Below, piece after piece: positions 23,731-34,500 of a stretch of 64,000 nt of DNA (position 1 is its first letter; each line of letters begins with the position of its first letter). The stretch spans positions 620,001 through 684,000 of the forward strand of contig NZ_CP090376.1 of the NCBI RefSeq assembly GCF_022836875.1, given 5' to 3'. A program made the position numbers and the translations under genes. The notes below the pieces were generated by a model. It was not told the origin of the DNA and did not search any database. It saw only the letters and a list, made by a program, of their open reading frames with translations. The DNA comes from Flavobacterium enshiense. Its GTDB lineage: Bacteria > Bacteroidota > Bacteroidia > Flavobacteriales > Flavobacteriaceae.

Positions 23731-26601
23731 ATGAAAAAACTTGTACTCTTTACTTTACTTGTGATGCAAGTCGCTTTTGCCTGGGCGCAACAAACCCCTG
23801 CCGTAAAAGGGAAGGTAATCGACTCAAAAACACAGAAAGCACTACAAAATGTTTTGGCGACTATTCAAAGCACGAACCAGTCGACGGTTACCAATGCCCT
23901 GGGAGAATTCATCTTCCCAACTGCGGCAGAGGGAAATCAGATCTTGCTGATTCGCAGCACTGGTTATTTACCGCAATCGTTTCCAATCGAAATCAAAAAA
24001 GGACAAACCCTTGATTTGGGCATTGTGGTTTTGGAAGAAGACGTTACCACAGAGCAACGCTTGGCCTTGGTTGTAATCACCGACAACGATTTGGGGGATG
24101 ACAACAGCGGTTCTGAAAGTACTTCGGGATTGTTGCAGGCTTCACGCGATGCTTACCAACAGGCAGCAGCGTTCAACTGGGGTCAGGCCCGTTTCCAAAT
24201 TCGTGGTTTAGACAACCAGTACGGAAACACCATGATTAATGGTATCGTAATGAACAAACTTTATGATGGCCGACCACAATGGAGCAACTGGGGCGGTCTA
24301 AATGATGCGATGCGAAATCAGGAATTCACCATGGGTTCAGCTCCCTCGGATTATACTTTCGGAGGTATATTAGGTTCGCAGCAAATCAGCACGAGAGCCT
24401 CTTACTACAGACCCGGAGCGCGAGTTTCGTTCTCAAGTACAAATACAAATTACAGCTGGAGAAGTATGGGAACCTACGCATCCGGAATGAACAGTAAAGG
24501 ATGGGCCTTTGTGGTATCCGGTTCAAGAAGATGGGCGGAAGAAGGATATTTTGAAGGAACCGATTATGGCGCAGTGTCACTTTTCGCAAGTGTTGAAAAA
24601 AGATTCAACGACAGCCACAGTTTAAATTTCACATCTATTTACGCACAGAACAGCAGAGGAAAAAATTCTCCAAACACGGATGAAGTAACTGATATGGCAG
24701 GAATAAAATATAATTCCTACTGGGGCTGGCAAGACGGTAAAAAAAGAAATTCCAGAGATAAAGACGTACAGGAGCCCATCATGATGTTAAGTCATTATTG
24801 GAGAATGAACGAAAAAACAAGTTTAAACACCAACGTTGCTTATCAGACAGGAACCGTTGGCAACAGCAGAATCGACTTCCAGGGCGTTAACAACCCGGAT
24901 CCTACTTATTACAGAAATCTGCCAAGTTACTATCTTTCCTTATATAACAATGACCCGGGTTATGTATTGGCAAACGATCCTTCGGCGTATGCACCGGGTG
25001 GTTTGGGAGGTATCCACACACCGGATTTAGTGAGCGCATCTGATCCGAATGTAGCCACTTTCCTGGATCCCAACCAAAGACAGGTTAATTGGGACGGAAT
25101 GTATAATGCCAATTCAAAAACCGATGCCAAAAACAGCGTTTATGTTTTATACGAAGACCGTACAGACGATACACAATGGACAGCAAATACCATTTTAAAT
25201 TCGCAGATAGCTGATAATATCACTTTAAACGCAGGAGGTACTTTCAGACATTTAAAATCCCACAACCACAAATATTTATTGGATTTATTGGGAGGACAAT
25301 ACTACAACGACATCAATACATTCGGTAATAATGAAAACCAGATAGAATCCGATTTGAATAATCCGGGAAGAACAGTTGGAGAAGGCGATTCATATGGCTA
25401 TAACTATAATTTATACGCCACTGCCATCGATGCATTCACGCAATTCAAATTCACCTACCGAAAATTTGACTTCTACTTGTCGCAATCTTACGCAAGAAAC
25501 GAATATCAGAGAGAAGGATTATACAGAAACGGCTACTATCCTTCAAACTCTTTTGGAGACAGCAAAAAAATCGCATTCGATAACTTTGGTTTTAAAGGTG
25601 GGTTGACCTATAAACTTTCCGGTAATCATTTATTTACCTTTAACGGTGTAAGAATGACAAAAGCGCCGACTTTAAGAAACACTTTCCCTAACGCACGTGT
25701 AAACAATAACATCGTACCGGGATTACGAAATGAAACCGTTTCAAGTGCTGATGCAAGTTACATTTTAAGAACACCGAAAGTAAAAGCTCGTTTAACCGCT
25801 TTCTATTCGAAAATAGAAAATGCTACAGAAACCTCTTTCTTCTTTGCCGATGGTGTAACTATAGACGATGGCAACCCTGATGCGGCCGATGAGACCAGTA
25901 ACTTTGTTGCCGAAACTGTAACCGGAATCGACAAGAAGAATATTGGGGCTGAATTCGGAATCGAATACCAAGTAACTTCAACGATCAAAGCAACGGCTAC
26001 TGCTTCTTACGGCGAATATACGTACGATAACAATCCAAATGTAGCCTTGACCGTGGATGCTCAAGGTTCAAGTTTTAACCTAGCTCCGGTTACCAACTAC
26101 GGAGAGGCGAAAATTAAAAATTATTACCAGGCTGGTATGCCTCAAAAAGCCGCTTCCTTCGGATTGGAATACCGCGACCCTCATTTCTGGTGGATTGGTG
26201 CCAATGTGAACTATTTAGCGGACCGTTACCTTGATATCGCTCCGATTTTAAGAACCGATAACTTCTTCAAAAACCCGGAGAGCACCAACGGAAATCCATT
26301 CCCTGAAGCTACAGAGGAAAGAGCGCGCCAATTGTTAAAACAAGAGAAATTCGACGATTTAACACTGGTTAACCTAAGCGGTGGTAAGTCATGGAAAATA
26401 GGAAAACAAATGATTGGTTTCTTTGCCTCGTTAAACAACGTGTTCGACATCAAATACAAAACAGGTGGTTACGAACAGGCACGAAATGCATCGTACAGAG
26501 AATTAAACCAGGATGTTTCCAGCGGTACCCCTGCATTTGCGCCTAAATATTTTTACGGTTACGGAAGAACATACTTCGTTAACCTTTACATTAACTTCTA
26601 A
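23731..26601 (+). CDS. TonB-dependent receptor with carboxypeptidase-regulatory N-domain
   Basis: The outer membrane transporter has about 956 residues. After a signal peptide (MKKLVLFTLLVMQVAFAWAQ) comes a carboxypeptidase-regulatory-like domain (about 23-105; VKGKVIDSKTQKALQNVLAT). A plug domain follows (about 140-240; RFQIRGLDNQYGNTMINGI) and then a 22-strand-type barrel ending in an aromatic strand (YFYGYGRTYFVNLYINF). The first gene of a three-gene plus-strand operon, it is followed by a DUF5689 lipoprotein and a small lipoprotein. It is not accompanied by a SusD homologue, so it is not a classical SusCD polysaccharide system. The substrate is unknown; the divergent nuclease gene suggests nucleic-acid or phosphate-containing substrates. 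Confidence 0.93.
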   Translation: MKKLVLFTLLVMQVAFAWAQQTPAVKGKVIDSKTQKALQNVLATIQSTNQSTVTNALGEFIFPTAAEGNQILLIRSTGYLPQSFPIEIKKGQTLDLGIVVLEEDVTTEQRLALVVITDNDLGDDNSGSESTSGLLQASRDAYQQAAAFNWGQARFQIRGLDNQYGNTMINGIVMNKLYDGRPQWSNWGGLNDAMRNQEFTMGSAPSDYTFGGILGSQQISTRASYYRPGARVSFSSTNTNYSWRSMGTYASGMNSKGWAFVVSGSRRWAEEGYFEGTDYGAVSLFASVEKRFNDSHSLNFTSIYAQNSRGKNSPNTDEVTDMAGIKYNSYWGWQDGKKRNSRDKDVQEPIMMLSHYWRMNEKTSLNTNVAYQTGTVGNSRIDFQGVNNPDPTYYRNLPSYYLSLYNNDPGYVLANDPSAYAPGGLGGIHTPDLVSASDPNVATFLDPNQRQVNWDGMYNANSKTDAKNSVYVLYEDRTDDTQWTANTILNSQIADNITLNAGGTFRHLKSHNHKYLLDLLGGQYYNDINTFGNNENQIESDLNNPGRTVGEGDSYGYNYNLYATAIDAFTQFKFTYRKFDFYLSQSYARNEYQREGLYRNGYYPSNSFGDSKKIAFDNFGFKGGLTYKLSGNHLFTFNGVRMTKAPTLRNTFPNARVNNNIVPGLRNETVSSADASYILRTPKVKARLTAFYSKIENATETSFFFADGVTIDDGNPDAADETSNFVAETVTGIDKKNIGAEFGIEYQVTSTIKATATASYGEYTYDNNPNVALTVDAQGSSFNLAPVTNYGEAKIKNYYQAGMPQKAASFGLEYRDPHFWWIGANVNYLADRYLDIAPILRTDNFFKNPESTNGNPFPEATEERARQLLKQEKFDDLTLVNLSGGKSWKIGKQMIGFFASLNNVFDIKYKTGGYEQARNASYRELNQDVSSGTPAFAPKYFYGYGRTYFVNLYINF

Positions 26602-26611
26602 TCTTAAAAAA

Positions 26612-27973
26612 ATGAAAACAAGAATTATACAATCAGCTCTTTTATTTACGTTCTTGGGAACGGCTTTAACCGGATGTGTAAATGGTGACGATTATAACAC
26701 TCCTGACTTACAATGTATCGAAACTACTTTGGTGAAAACTAGAGAGGTTTCCGAAATCCCGGCATCGTCTCAGGTGGCTCAATATTCGGAAGACGACGTA
26801 ATTGAGGCTTACGTAACTTCAAGTGATGAAGCTGGAAATTTCTTCAAATCGATTTCATTCCAGACGTTGGATGGAACAAAAGCATTCAGCGTTCCGACCG
26901 AACGAACTTCTTCGTTTATCGACTATCAACCGGGTAAAAAAGTGCTGATCAAAATGAAAGGCCTTTATACAGATAGTAAAGACGGTGGCATGCGCATTGG
27001 CGGTATTTATGTTTCCGACGGTGTGGCAGAAGTTGGTCGTCTTTCCATGTCTCAAACAAAAAATGCTTTGAAAGGTTCATGCACGTTGGTAAGCGAGGAA
27101 CAATTGGTAAATCATGTAACCCTCGGGCAGTTAACTGCTAACACCGACAGCTACCTGAACAAACTAATCGAAGTAGATGACGTTCAGTTTTCCGATGTGG
27201 CAGTTGGCAAACATTATTATGAAAAAACAAATGAAACGGGCAGCGGAACAAACCATTACATTACCGACAAAACGGGAACGCCGATGGTTTTCAGAACAAG
27301 TTCGTATGCACGATTTGCACATAAGTTGGTAGCAACCGGCAGCGGAAAAATAAGAGGCGTACTAACCCGTTATGGGGATACTTATCAGTTTATGGCTCGC
27401 TATGAGAGAGACATCATGTTAAACAACCCTCGTTTTGGCACGGTTCCTCCTTTCTTTTCAGAAGATTTTGAAACAGCTACAAACAACACTAATCTAAACA
27501 TTCCGGGTTGGGTTAACTTCGCTCAGTCAGGCAACGATTTGTGGAAAGAAAAAACATTTACTTCGAACGGAGTAACTAACGGATGTGCTGAGTTCAGCGC
27601 TTTGAATTCAGGAGATGCAACCAATATCGTTTGGTTGGTAAGTCCGGCTATCAATCTGGGAACCTATACAAATAAAATCCTCAAATTCGAGGCTGCCCAG
27701 CACCATTTGGATGTAGACTCTCCGAACAATACTTTAGAAGTTTTGGTTTCAACAGATTTTAACGGAACAAATGTTTTGGCAGCGACTTGGACATCAGTCC
27801 CTTTCAACAAACCAACAAAAGCAACAGCACGGTATGAATTCCTTACTTCTGCCGTTGATTTATCATCTTACAGTGGCAACATTTATGTAGCATTCAAATT
27901 CAAAGGATCGGGAACTGACTTAACTTTAGATGGGGCATTCCAAGTTGATAATGTAAAAATGTACGGTTTTTAA
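26612..27973 (+). CDS. DUF5689 lipoprotein with C-terminal choice-of-anchor J-like domain
   Basis: The 453-residue lipoprotein (lipobox LTGC, cysteine near residue 20) starts 10 bases after the receptor stop. The DUF5689 region (about 40-270) ends with an OB-fold-like pattern (RGVLTRYGDTYQFMARYERDI). A jellyroll of the cleaved-adhesin/choice-of-anchor J type follows (about 280-453; FSEDFETATNNTNLNIPGWVNF ... LDGAFQVDNVKMYGF). It is probably surface-exposed and binds the substrate for the receptor, by analogy with other lipoprotein-receptor pairs. That role is inferred from position. Confidence 0.85.
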   Translation: MKTRIIQSALLFTFLGTALTGCVNGDDYNTPDLQCIETTLVKTREVSEIPASSQVAQYSEDDVIEAYVTSSDEAGNFFKSISFQTLDGTKAFSVPTERTSSFIDYQPGKKVLIKMKGLYTDSKDGGMRIGGIYVSDGVAEVGRLSMSQTKNALKGSCTLVSEEQLVNHVTLGQLTANTDSYLNKLIEVDDVQFSDVAVGKHYYEKTNETGSGTNHYITDKTGTPMVFRTSSYARFAHKLVATGSGKIRGVLTRYGDTYQFMARYERDIMLNNPRFGTVPPFFSEDFETATNNTNLNIPGWVNFAQSGNDLWKEKTFTSNGVTNGCAEFSALNSGDATNIVWLVSPAINLGTYTNKILKFEAAQHHLDVDSPNNTLEVLVSTDFNGTNVLAATWTSVPFNKPTKATARYEFLTSAVDLSSYSGNIYVAFKFKGSGTDLTLDGAFQVDNVKMYGF

Positions 27974-27985
27974 AAGCTAAGAAAC

Positions 27986-28450
27986 ATGAAAAACATATTT
28001 AAAATTTCACTTGCATTAGCTTTTATGGCATTAACTGCATCCTGTGAAGAGGACGATGATACAAACTTCGTTCAGCCAAATTATCTGGCAGGGAAATGGG
28101 TTCCTGTTGAAAAAGGAACTTTAAACGAGGAAAACATCTTGGATTACCTGCCTTACGAAAATGATGCCCAATGTGATTCAGACAATGTCGTCTTTAATGA
28201 AAATTTTACTTTTAGCAATACTGATTTCCAATATAGCGGAAGCTTCTGCGAAAGTAATATCACTGAAGGTGATTACCGAAAAGAAGGAAGAACATTGATT
28301 CTAACAACAATGAAAGAAATCAACGGAGTGCCTACTGAAGTGGAAACGATGCAAAATATAGTGTCTTTAACCTATGACACTATGGAAATTTCGTATACTG
28401 ATGAAAACACAAATGCTGTAACATTCGTAAAGTTTCTTAAGTCAGAATAA
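27986..28450 (+). CDS. Lipocalin-like small lipoprotein
   Basis: The 154-residue protein has a lipobox (LTASC, cysteine near residue 20), an acidic linker, then a GKWVP motif and alternating strands ending TFVKFLKSE, the pattern of lipocalin-like DUF families in Bacteroidetes. It starts 12 bases after the DUF5689 gene and shares its operon and terminator. Its substrate is unknown. Confidence 0.8.
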   Translation: MKNIFKISLALAFMALTASCEEDDDTNFVQPNYLAGKWVPVEKGTLNEENILDYLPYENDAQCDSDNVVFNENFTFSNTDFQYSGSFCESNITEGDYRKEGRTLILTTMKEINGVPTEVETMQNIVSLTYDTMEISYTDENTNAVTFVKFLKSE

Positions 28451-28466
28451 TAAAATTGAAACTCTC

Positions 28467-28496
28467 AAAAAAGCACCTTTCTTTAGGTGCTTTTTT
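28467..28496 (+). terminator. Terminator of the TonB receptor operon
   Basis: A perfect 12-bp stem (AAAAAAGCACCT / AGGTGCTTTTTT) with a 6-base loop lies 17 bases past the last stop codon. Confidence 0.92.
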
Positions 28497-28650
28497 ATTT
28501 TACTGTTACTACTGCGATTGGTGCGAAGACTCAAAGACAGGACCAGAAACATCAATTATCCACTAACAAACTATTTATTGCTTAAATCAAAGAAAAACTA
28601 ACAAAAAGCGACAAACATCTTCATACATTAAACACGATTATCTATAACAA

Positions 28651-28678
28651 AAAAAGCGCCCTCATTGGGGCGCTTTTT
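28651..28678 (-). terminator. Terminator of the ompA-like gene
   Basis: A stem of AAAAAGCGCCC / GGGGCGCTTTTT with a 5-base loop lies 20 bases past the stop. A degenerate copy of this terminator is found at 46906-46932 beside the ompA relic. Confidence 0.9.
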
Positions 28679-28698
28679 CAATCATTTTACAAGATTGG

Positions 28699-30567
28699 TT
28701 ATTTCTTCACGATCATGAACTCAGAACGTCTGTTTTTAGCATGTTCCTCGTCTGTACATTGGTCGCATTGTACCTTCAGTTCGCTCTCACCGTATCCTTT
28801 GCCCGAGATGCGGTCTTTAGCGATTCCTTTCGAAACCACGTACTGCACCGTAGATTTGGCACGACGATCGGATAAGTCCATGTTGAACTTGTCCGTTCCG
28901 CGGTTGTCCGTGTGCGATTTAACCATAATCACCATGTTCGGGCTGTTTTTCATCACCTGAACCAATTTGTCTAACTCAAATGCACCTTGTTTGGTGATGT
29001 TGCTCTTGTTGTATTCGAAGAAGATATCGTTTAAGATAACCTCTGTATCAGTAATAATTACATCGATCGGATCCAATTCCGCCACAATCGGCATTTCACC
29101 GCCTTTGGATTTGGCCACCGCGATGGTTTTGCTCACAAAGCCGTCTTTCGATACCTGTAACGTGTATGCTTTATCACACTCCGTTCCGTATTGTACCAAG
29201 CCGTCAGCTCCTGTGGTTTTGTGTTCGATCATATTGTTTCTCTCGTCTAAGATAGCTACAGTAGCTCCCGATAGTATAGCGCCCGTTTTAGCATTCTTAA
29301 CCGTAGTGTTCAGTTGTACGTTACACAGCGGAACCGCCATGTATATATCATCCTGTCCTCCTCGGTTACTGGAGTAGAATCCTATATTCTGATCTCTGTC
29401 GAAGGTAAAGGCAAAATCGTCTCTCTCCGAGTTGATCGGTTTTCCAACGTTTTTAGCCTCTGTGCCTTTCTCAAGGTCGATCACAAATACGTCCAATCCA
29501 CCAAATCCTTGTCTTGAGTCGGATGAGAAGTACAATTTGTTGTCATCGCTAATGAACGGGAAGTTCTCTCTTCCTTCAGTGTTCACCTTAGCACCAAGGT
29601 TTTCCGGCGTACCGTAAGTGTTATCGCCCGTGATGGAAACTTTCCAGATGTCTGCCCCACCCATGGTGCCTGGCATGTCTGATGAGAAGTACAATGTTTT
29701 TCCGTCTTTGGACAAACTCGGGTTTCCTACCTGGTAGTCTTTGTTGTTAAATGGAAGCGCCTGTACGTTGCCCCATTTACCGTCTGCTTTGGTAGCTCTG
29801 AACAAACCTACCTTGCCATACTTGATTCTCTTTTCCTTGCTCTTGTCGAAGATTTTATCGCGGAAGGTTTCGCTGGCAAAGTACATCGTGTTCCCGTCTT
29901 CGCTGATAGCTGCAGGTCCGTCATGCCATTTACTGTTCATGCCTTCTACTTCGGTTGGTTTGCTGAAAGTACCGTCTTCGTTTCTGGTGGCTTTGTATAG
30001 ATCCAGATAAGGCTCGTCATTCCAGCCGTAGCTTTTCTTGGATGTGTTTCTGGCCGAAGCGAAATACAGGGTGTTGTCGTTGGCAAGCACCGCTCCGAAA
30101 TCCGATTTCTCGCTGTTGATGTCCATGTTTTTGGAATCGAACATCTTCTGCTGGTCGGTAAGTCTCGGGATGTAGTTAGGCTCCTTTTTGAAAGCCATTG
30201 CTCTTTGGTCGCTTGGCGCCATAGAGGCAAACTTCTCCATCTGTTTGTTCGATGCTTCATACTGGCCGTTGGCTTTCAGCATTTGTGCATAACGGTAATA
30301 CACCTCGGCATCCTGTTTCTCTTCCGTAGCCTTAGCATACCACTTAGCTGCTTCAACAGTATTGAAGACATTGTAGTAGCTGTCGGCCAACTGGCGGTAA
30401 ACGTAGTTGTCTGCCTTGTTGTTGCTGACCAATTTCAAATATTCTTCGGCTGCATCGATATACTCGTAACGATTATACAGTTTGTCTGCTGCCTGCGTGT
30501 GTTTGTTTTGTGCTGATAAGGTTAAACCAGCGAATACAAAACTCAGAGTGATATATGTTTTCTTCAT
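28699..30567 (-). CDS. OmpA family protein with TPR and PD40 repeats
   Basis: The 622-residue protein has a signal peptide (ending LTLSAQ) and N-terminal TPR-like helices (about 22-130). WD40-like PD40 beta-propeller repeats follow (about 150-400; the pattern PSLSKDGKTLYFSSD). A carboxypeptidase-regulatory-like domain (about 415-490) and a C-terminal OmpA domain (about 505-622) complete it, with peptidoglycan-contact residues in HTDNRGTDKFNMDLSDRRA. This layout is the periplasmic, peptidoglycan-binding partner that accompanies T9SS PorP/SprF proteins. It begins 20 bases after the porP-like gene. Confidence 0.93.
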   Translation of the reverse strand: MKKTYITLSFVFAGLTLSAQNKHTQAADKLYNRYEYIDAAEEYLKLVSNNKADNYVYRQLADSYYNVFNTVEAAKWYAKATEEKQDAEVYYRYAQMLKANGQYEASNKQMEKFASMAPSDQRAMAFKKEPNYIPRLTDQQKMFDSKNMDINSEKSDFGAVLANDNTLYFASARNTSKKSYGWNDEPYLDLYKATRNEDGTFSKPTEVEGMNSKWHDGPAAISEDGNTMYFASETFRDKIFDKSKEKRIKYGKVGLFRATKADGKWGNVQALPFNNKDYQVGNPSLSKDGKTLYFSSDMPGTMGGADIWKVSITGDNTYGTPENLGAKVNTEGRENFPFISDDNKLYFSSDSRQGFGGLDVFVIDLEKGTEAKNVGKPINSERDDFAFTFDRDQNIGFYSSNRGGQDDIYMAVPLCNVQLNTTVKNAKTGAILSGATVAILDERNNMIEHKTTGADGLVQYGTECDKAYTLQVSKDGFVSKTIAVAKSKGGEMPIVAELDPIDVIITDTEVILNDIFFEYNKSNITKQGAFELDKLVQVMKNSPNMVIMVKSHTDNRGTDKFNMDLSDRRAKSTVQYVVSKGIAKDRISGKGYGESELKVQCDQCTDEEHAKNRRSEFMIVKK

Positions 30568-30587
30568 GTTTTAAAATCGTGGTTAAA

Positions 30588-31511
30588 TTAGAAAAATCGT
30601 GGTGAGCTCGATGCCTTCTTAGAGAAGTTCAGGTCATACAACAACATAAACTCGTGAGAAGATTTGGTCTTAGCATCCAAATCCGATACGATATGGTCAT
30701 ATGCATAACCGATACGCATGTTCGGTGTAACCATAAAGTTCACCATCGCCCCGAATGAATCTTCCAAACGGTAGGTTACTCCAAGCTCAAGCTTATTGTA
30801 CAACATCGTATTTAAGGAAGCATCTACTGATACCGGCGCATCGAAAGCCGATTTTACCATCGCAAACGGTTTTAACTTCACGTTCTCGCTGATATCGAAA
30901 ACGTAACCTCCCGTCACAAAGTAGTGCGAAGTCTCAGATCCGAACTCCCTGCCGTCAAAGTCAAGGTGTTTCGATTTCAGCATGTTCGGAACCGAAGCTC
31001 CGATGTAGTACTTATCTGTGTAGAAAAACAATCCCGCTCCAATGTTGAAAAACGTATTGCTTGTATTCTCAGCAAACGCAGGGTCATTATCATCAGGTAC
31101 GTGGCCGTTTCCGATATCATCGTACAACCCAACCTTATGCATCGTAGCTCCCGTTTTCATACCGAAGGCTAATTTGTGTACCTCGCCTAAGTTAAGCGTA
31201 TAGGAGAAATCCCCGTAAAAATTGGTCTCCTCAACAGGACCGATCTTATCGTTGATTACAGACAAACCCAAACCAACGTTCTTACCAATAGGACTGTGAC
31301 CGAAAAATGTTCCCGTAGTTGGAGCGTCCTCAATGTCTACCCATTGTTTTCTGTATAATAATCCCATCGATAGCGCATCTTTCGATCCCGCATAGGCTGG
31401 GTTCACAACACTCAGATTGTACATGTACTGAGTATAATGAGGATCCTGCTGGGCTTGAACTTCTAATAAGCCCGCTAAGGCTACTAAAACGGTCAAATAA
31501 ATTTTCTTCAT
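30588..31511 (-). CDS. PorP/SprF family type IX secretion membrane protein
   Basis: The 307-residue outer membrane barrel has a signal peptide (MKKIYLTVLVALAGLLEVQAQ) followed by the family signature QQDPHYTQYMYNLSVVNPAYAGSKD. SprF-type proteins are needed for secretion or surface attachment of large T9SS proteins with type B C-terminal domains, such as SprB. The gene lies directly downstream of two such giant proteins and upstream of the ompA-like gene. The ATG chosen matches the signal peptide. A longer open frame extends into the upstream terminator. Confidence 0.93.
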   Translation of the reverse strand: MKKIYLTVLVALAGLLEVQAQQDPHYTQYMYNLSVVNPAYAGSKDALSMGLLYRKQWVDIEDAPTTGTFFGHSPIGKNVGLGLSVINDKIGPVEETNFYGDFSYTLNLGEVHKLAFGMKTGATMHKVGLYDDIGNGHVPDDNDPAFAENTSNTFFNIGAGLFFYTDKYYIGASVPNMLKSKHLDFDGREFGSETSHYFVTGGYVFDISENVKLKPFAMVKSAFDAPVSVDASLNTMLYNKLELGVTYRLEDSFGAMVNFMVTPNMRIGYAYDHIVSDLDAKTKSSHEFMLLYDLNFSKKASSSPRFF

Positions 31512-31536
31512 GTTATTTTCTTTACCTTTTAGAAAA

Positions 31537-31562
31537 CACTGCCCCCGGTGAAGGGAGCAGTG
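31537..31562 (-). terminator. Intergenic hairpin between giant protein gene and porP/sprF gene
   Basis: On the minus strand a 10-bp stem (CACUGCUCCC / GGGGGCAGUG, one G-U pair) with a 6-base loop is followed by UUUU. It may end most transcripts of the giant gene while allowing partial read-through into porP. Confidence 0.7.
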
Positions 31563-31579
31563 ACTCCTGTTCTTTTCTT

Positions 31580-34500
31580 TTATTGCTCTCTGTTGATATA
31601 GATCCAACCGGTTTTCGTTACGTCAGTTCCCAAATTAATCACATAATAATAGGTTCCGTCCGGTAACTCCTGACCTGCGTCAGACTGACCATGCCATTGC
31701 TTGGTATAACCAGCTCCGTGACTGTAAACTGTCACACCATAACGGTTAAAGATAGACAATTTGTTAACACCATAATCTGTCAAATCAAGTTCATCGTTGC
31801 TACCGTCGTTATTTGGAGAAATACCGCGTGGAATATCGCAATCAGATTTAACTTCAATTTGCAGTGTTTTCGAAGTCGCACACTGACCAGCATCAGGCGT
31901 AAAGGTGTATATAGTTGTAGCCATGTTATTCAACGGCGGTGACCATGTTCCTGTAATACCGTTAAGTGAAGTTTTTGGCAATGCCGTTAAAGCTTCTCCC
32001 GGACAGATAGCTGTCACATCAGCAAAAGTTGGTGCAACCTTCTCAATAACATCGACAGTCAAGGTACCTTCCGCAGCACATTGTCCTGCATCCGGTGTAA
32101 AGAGATATGTCGTTGTATTTGTATAGTCCAAAGCAGCAGGCGTCCAAACTCCTGTAAAACCTTCAACTGAAGTTGCAGGAAGTACCGCAGAAGTATCACC
32201 CATACAAATTGGATCCATTGCCGCAAACGTAGCTGTCGCTAACTGATTAACTGTAATAGTCAACTTCGTTACAACAGCACATTGTCCAGCATCCGGTGTA
32301 AATGTATACTCAGTTGTCTGTGTATTGTCTAACGCCGGATCCCATGTTCCAGTTACTCCATCATCTGAAGTCGTTGGCAATGCTGCTAACGCTTCACCTC
32401 TACAAATAGGCGCTACTGGAGCAAATGTTGGCGTTGTATTCGGTGTTACCGTAATAGTCATTTTAGTTGGAACAGCACACGGACCATTCGGATCCGGTGT
32501 AAAGGTATACTCAGTCGTCGTTGTATTATCCAAATCCGGAGACCAAGTTCCATTGATACCATTTTCTGATTGCGTTGGTAATGCCGCTAACACTTCTCCT
32601 GCACAAATAGCTGCTGGCTGAGCAAATGTTGGCGTAGTGTTCGGATCAACTGTAATAGTCATTGTCGTTGGAACCGCACACTGACCTGCGTTTGGTGTAA
32701 AGGTATACATAGCCGTAGCCGTGTTATCAAATGCAGGAGACCATACTCCAACAATACCGTTATTAGAGGTCGTTGGTAGTAAATCAGTCGCCGTTGTTGA
32801 AGCACAAACCGGAGCTGGCTGAGTAAACTCAGGTAATCTGTTTCCGTTATCCGTATAAACAATATCTACCGAACTTGTACAATATAATGTTGTCCAGTTG
32901 TATCTGTAAGTACCCGAAACAGTGAATCCGCTAATTGTAGTAGCATTATCATCTGGGTTTGCAATAGTTGTTGCAGCCGGGTTGCTAGGGTCAGCAGACC
33001 AAGTTCCTGCTCCTGCAGCTACCACATTCGTCACATTGGTACTCAAACAATCTAAACTTAAAGGAGACGCCGAAACAATACTGTTATCTGCTGTAAATGT
33101 AATGTTATCCAAGAAATTTCCTTGCGTTATATCATAACCAGCCGGCTCAGGATTAGGACGAACCGCCTCAAAAATAAATCGGGTAACCGTCTGACCTGCA
33201 GGAACCGTATAGGTACGTGGAATCTGATTATACGTCCATTTCGACGTATCTGAAGTTCTCCTGTCAATCTCCACATATGGCCCCCCAGGAGGACCTGCCA
33301 TAACTTTAACCACGTCAGGAGGCATGTTAGCTCGTCTGGCCCTGTGTGCATATTGATAACTGAACACGGTAGTTACCGGCGTTGGGAAATCCTGATACAC
33401 TCCCGAAACCAGAGTAGCATTTAATTCGATAAACTTATCGCCATCATGAGCTAGAACACCAGAAGCGCTAGACCAAAGTTCCATATGGTTATCCGCAGCG
33501 GTTGTTCTCCAACCCAAAAACATATGGTCATATAAATCCGCCCATCTTGGAGAACTACCCGTGGTAAACAACACACCCTCCTCAAAACTTGGGTTAACCG
33601 TATTGATCTTACAGCTTAGACTGGTTCCGCTGGCAGGCGCCACCGGTGTTTTAACACAAACTTTGAAATTCACGTTGGTAACGGTAGTAACCGTATTGAT
33701 TGATGCTCTAACAAAATAAGTATTACCAATCTGTAATCCTGTAACCGTAGATGAGTTGTTATAGTTACAAGCTATCTGAGTCAAACTACCACAGTCTCCA
33801 GAATAAACGGTCATCATGATCGGTAGAGTCATGTTTGCATTAAAATCTCTAAAATCAACAGTATGTGAAGCATTAGTAGCCGTAAACTTGAACCAGATAT
33901 CACCTGAGTTGTTGGCCCCACAAGTTGTGCCACCCACAGTTGAAACAGTAGCCCCATTAAACATTGCGGCTTTTACCTGAGTACACTGATCATTAGCATT
34001 AACAGGAACTGTCATAGCTCCATCACATTCATCGTTTTCAATGAAAGTCATAAACGCTTTTGGTGCAGACCATCCGCTAACATCTGTACCAGCTATACAA
34101 ACCGCTCTTACATAAAAATCATAATTTGTAGCTGGCTGTAAACCAGTAATGGTATAAGGCGGCGGAGTCGTAACCGATGTACCTGCAGTAGCTGCAGTTG
34201 GTGCCGGAGAACCAGCAGGTAAAGCAATAACTTCCCATGCTGTTTCAGTACATCCAACTGACCAAGTCACGTTTGTAGTGGTTTGGCCCGGTGTCCCAAC
34301 AACTGATAAATTGAAAGGTTTAGGACAAGTAGGAAGTTCTACTTTAAAGTTATCAACAGCCGCTGGTGGATTTGTTCCCGCTGATGCATTATTTCTCCAT
34401 TCAAAAATCACACGCATATTACGTCCTGCATAAGCCGTTGCGTTAAACGTATAGGTGTTAGTTACGAAACTTGCTCCAAGACTTAACTGGTTCGCTAATT

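Noticed and set aside
28501..28640. Possible gene relic between the lipoprotein and ompA terminators
   Set aside because: No frame gives a convincing stretch of protein; it looks like ordinary AT-rich intergenic sequence.
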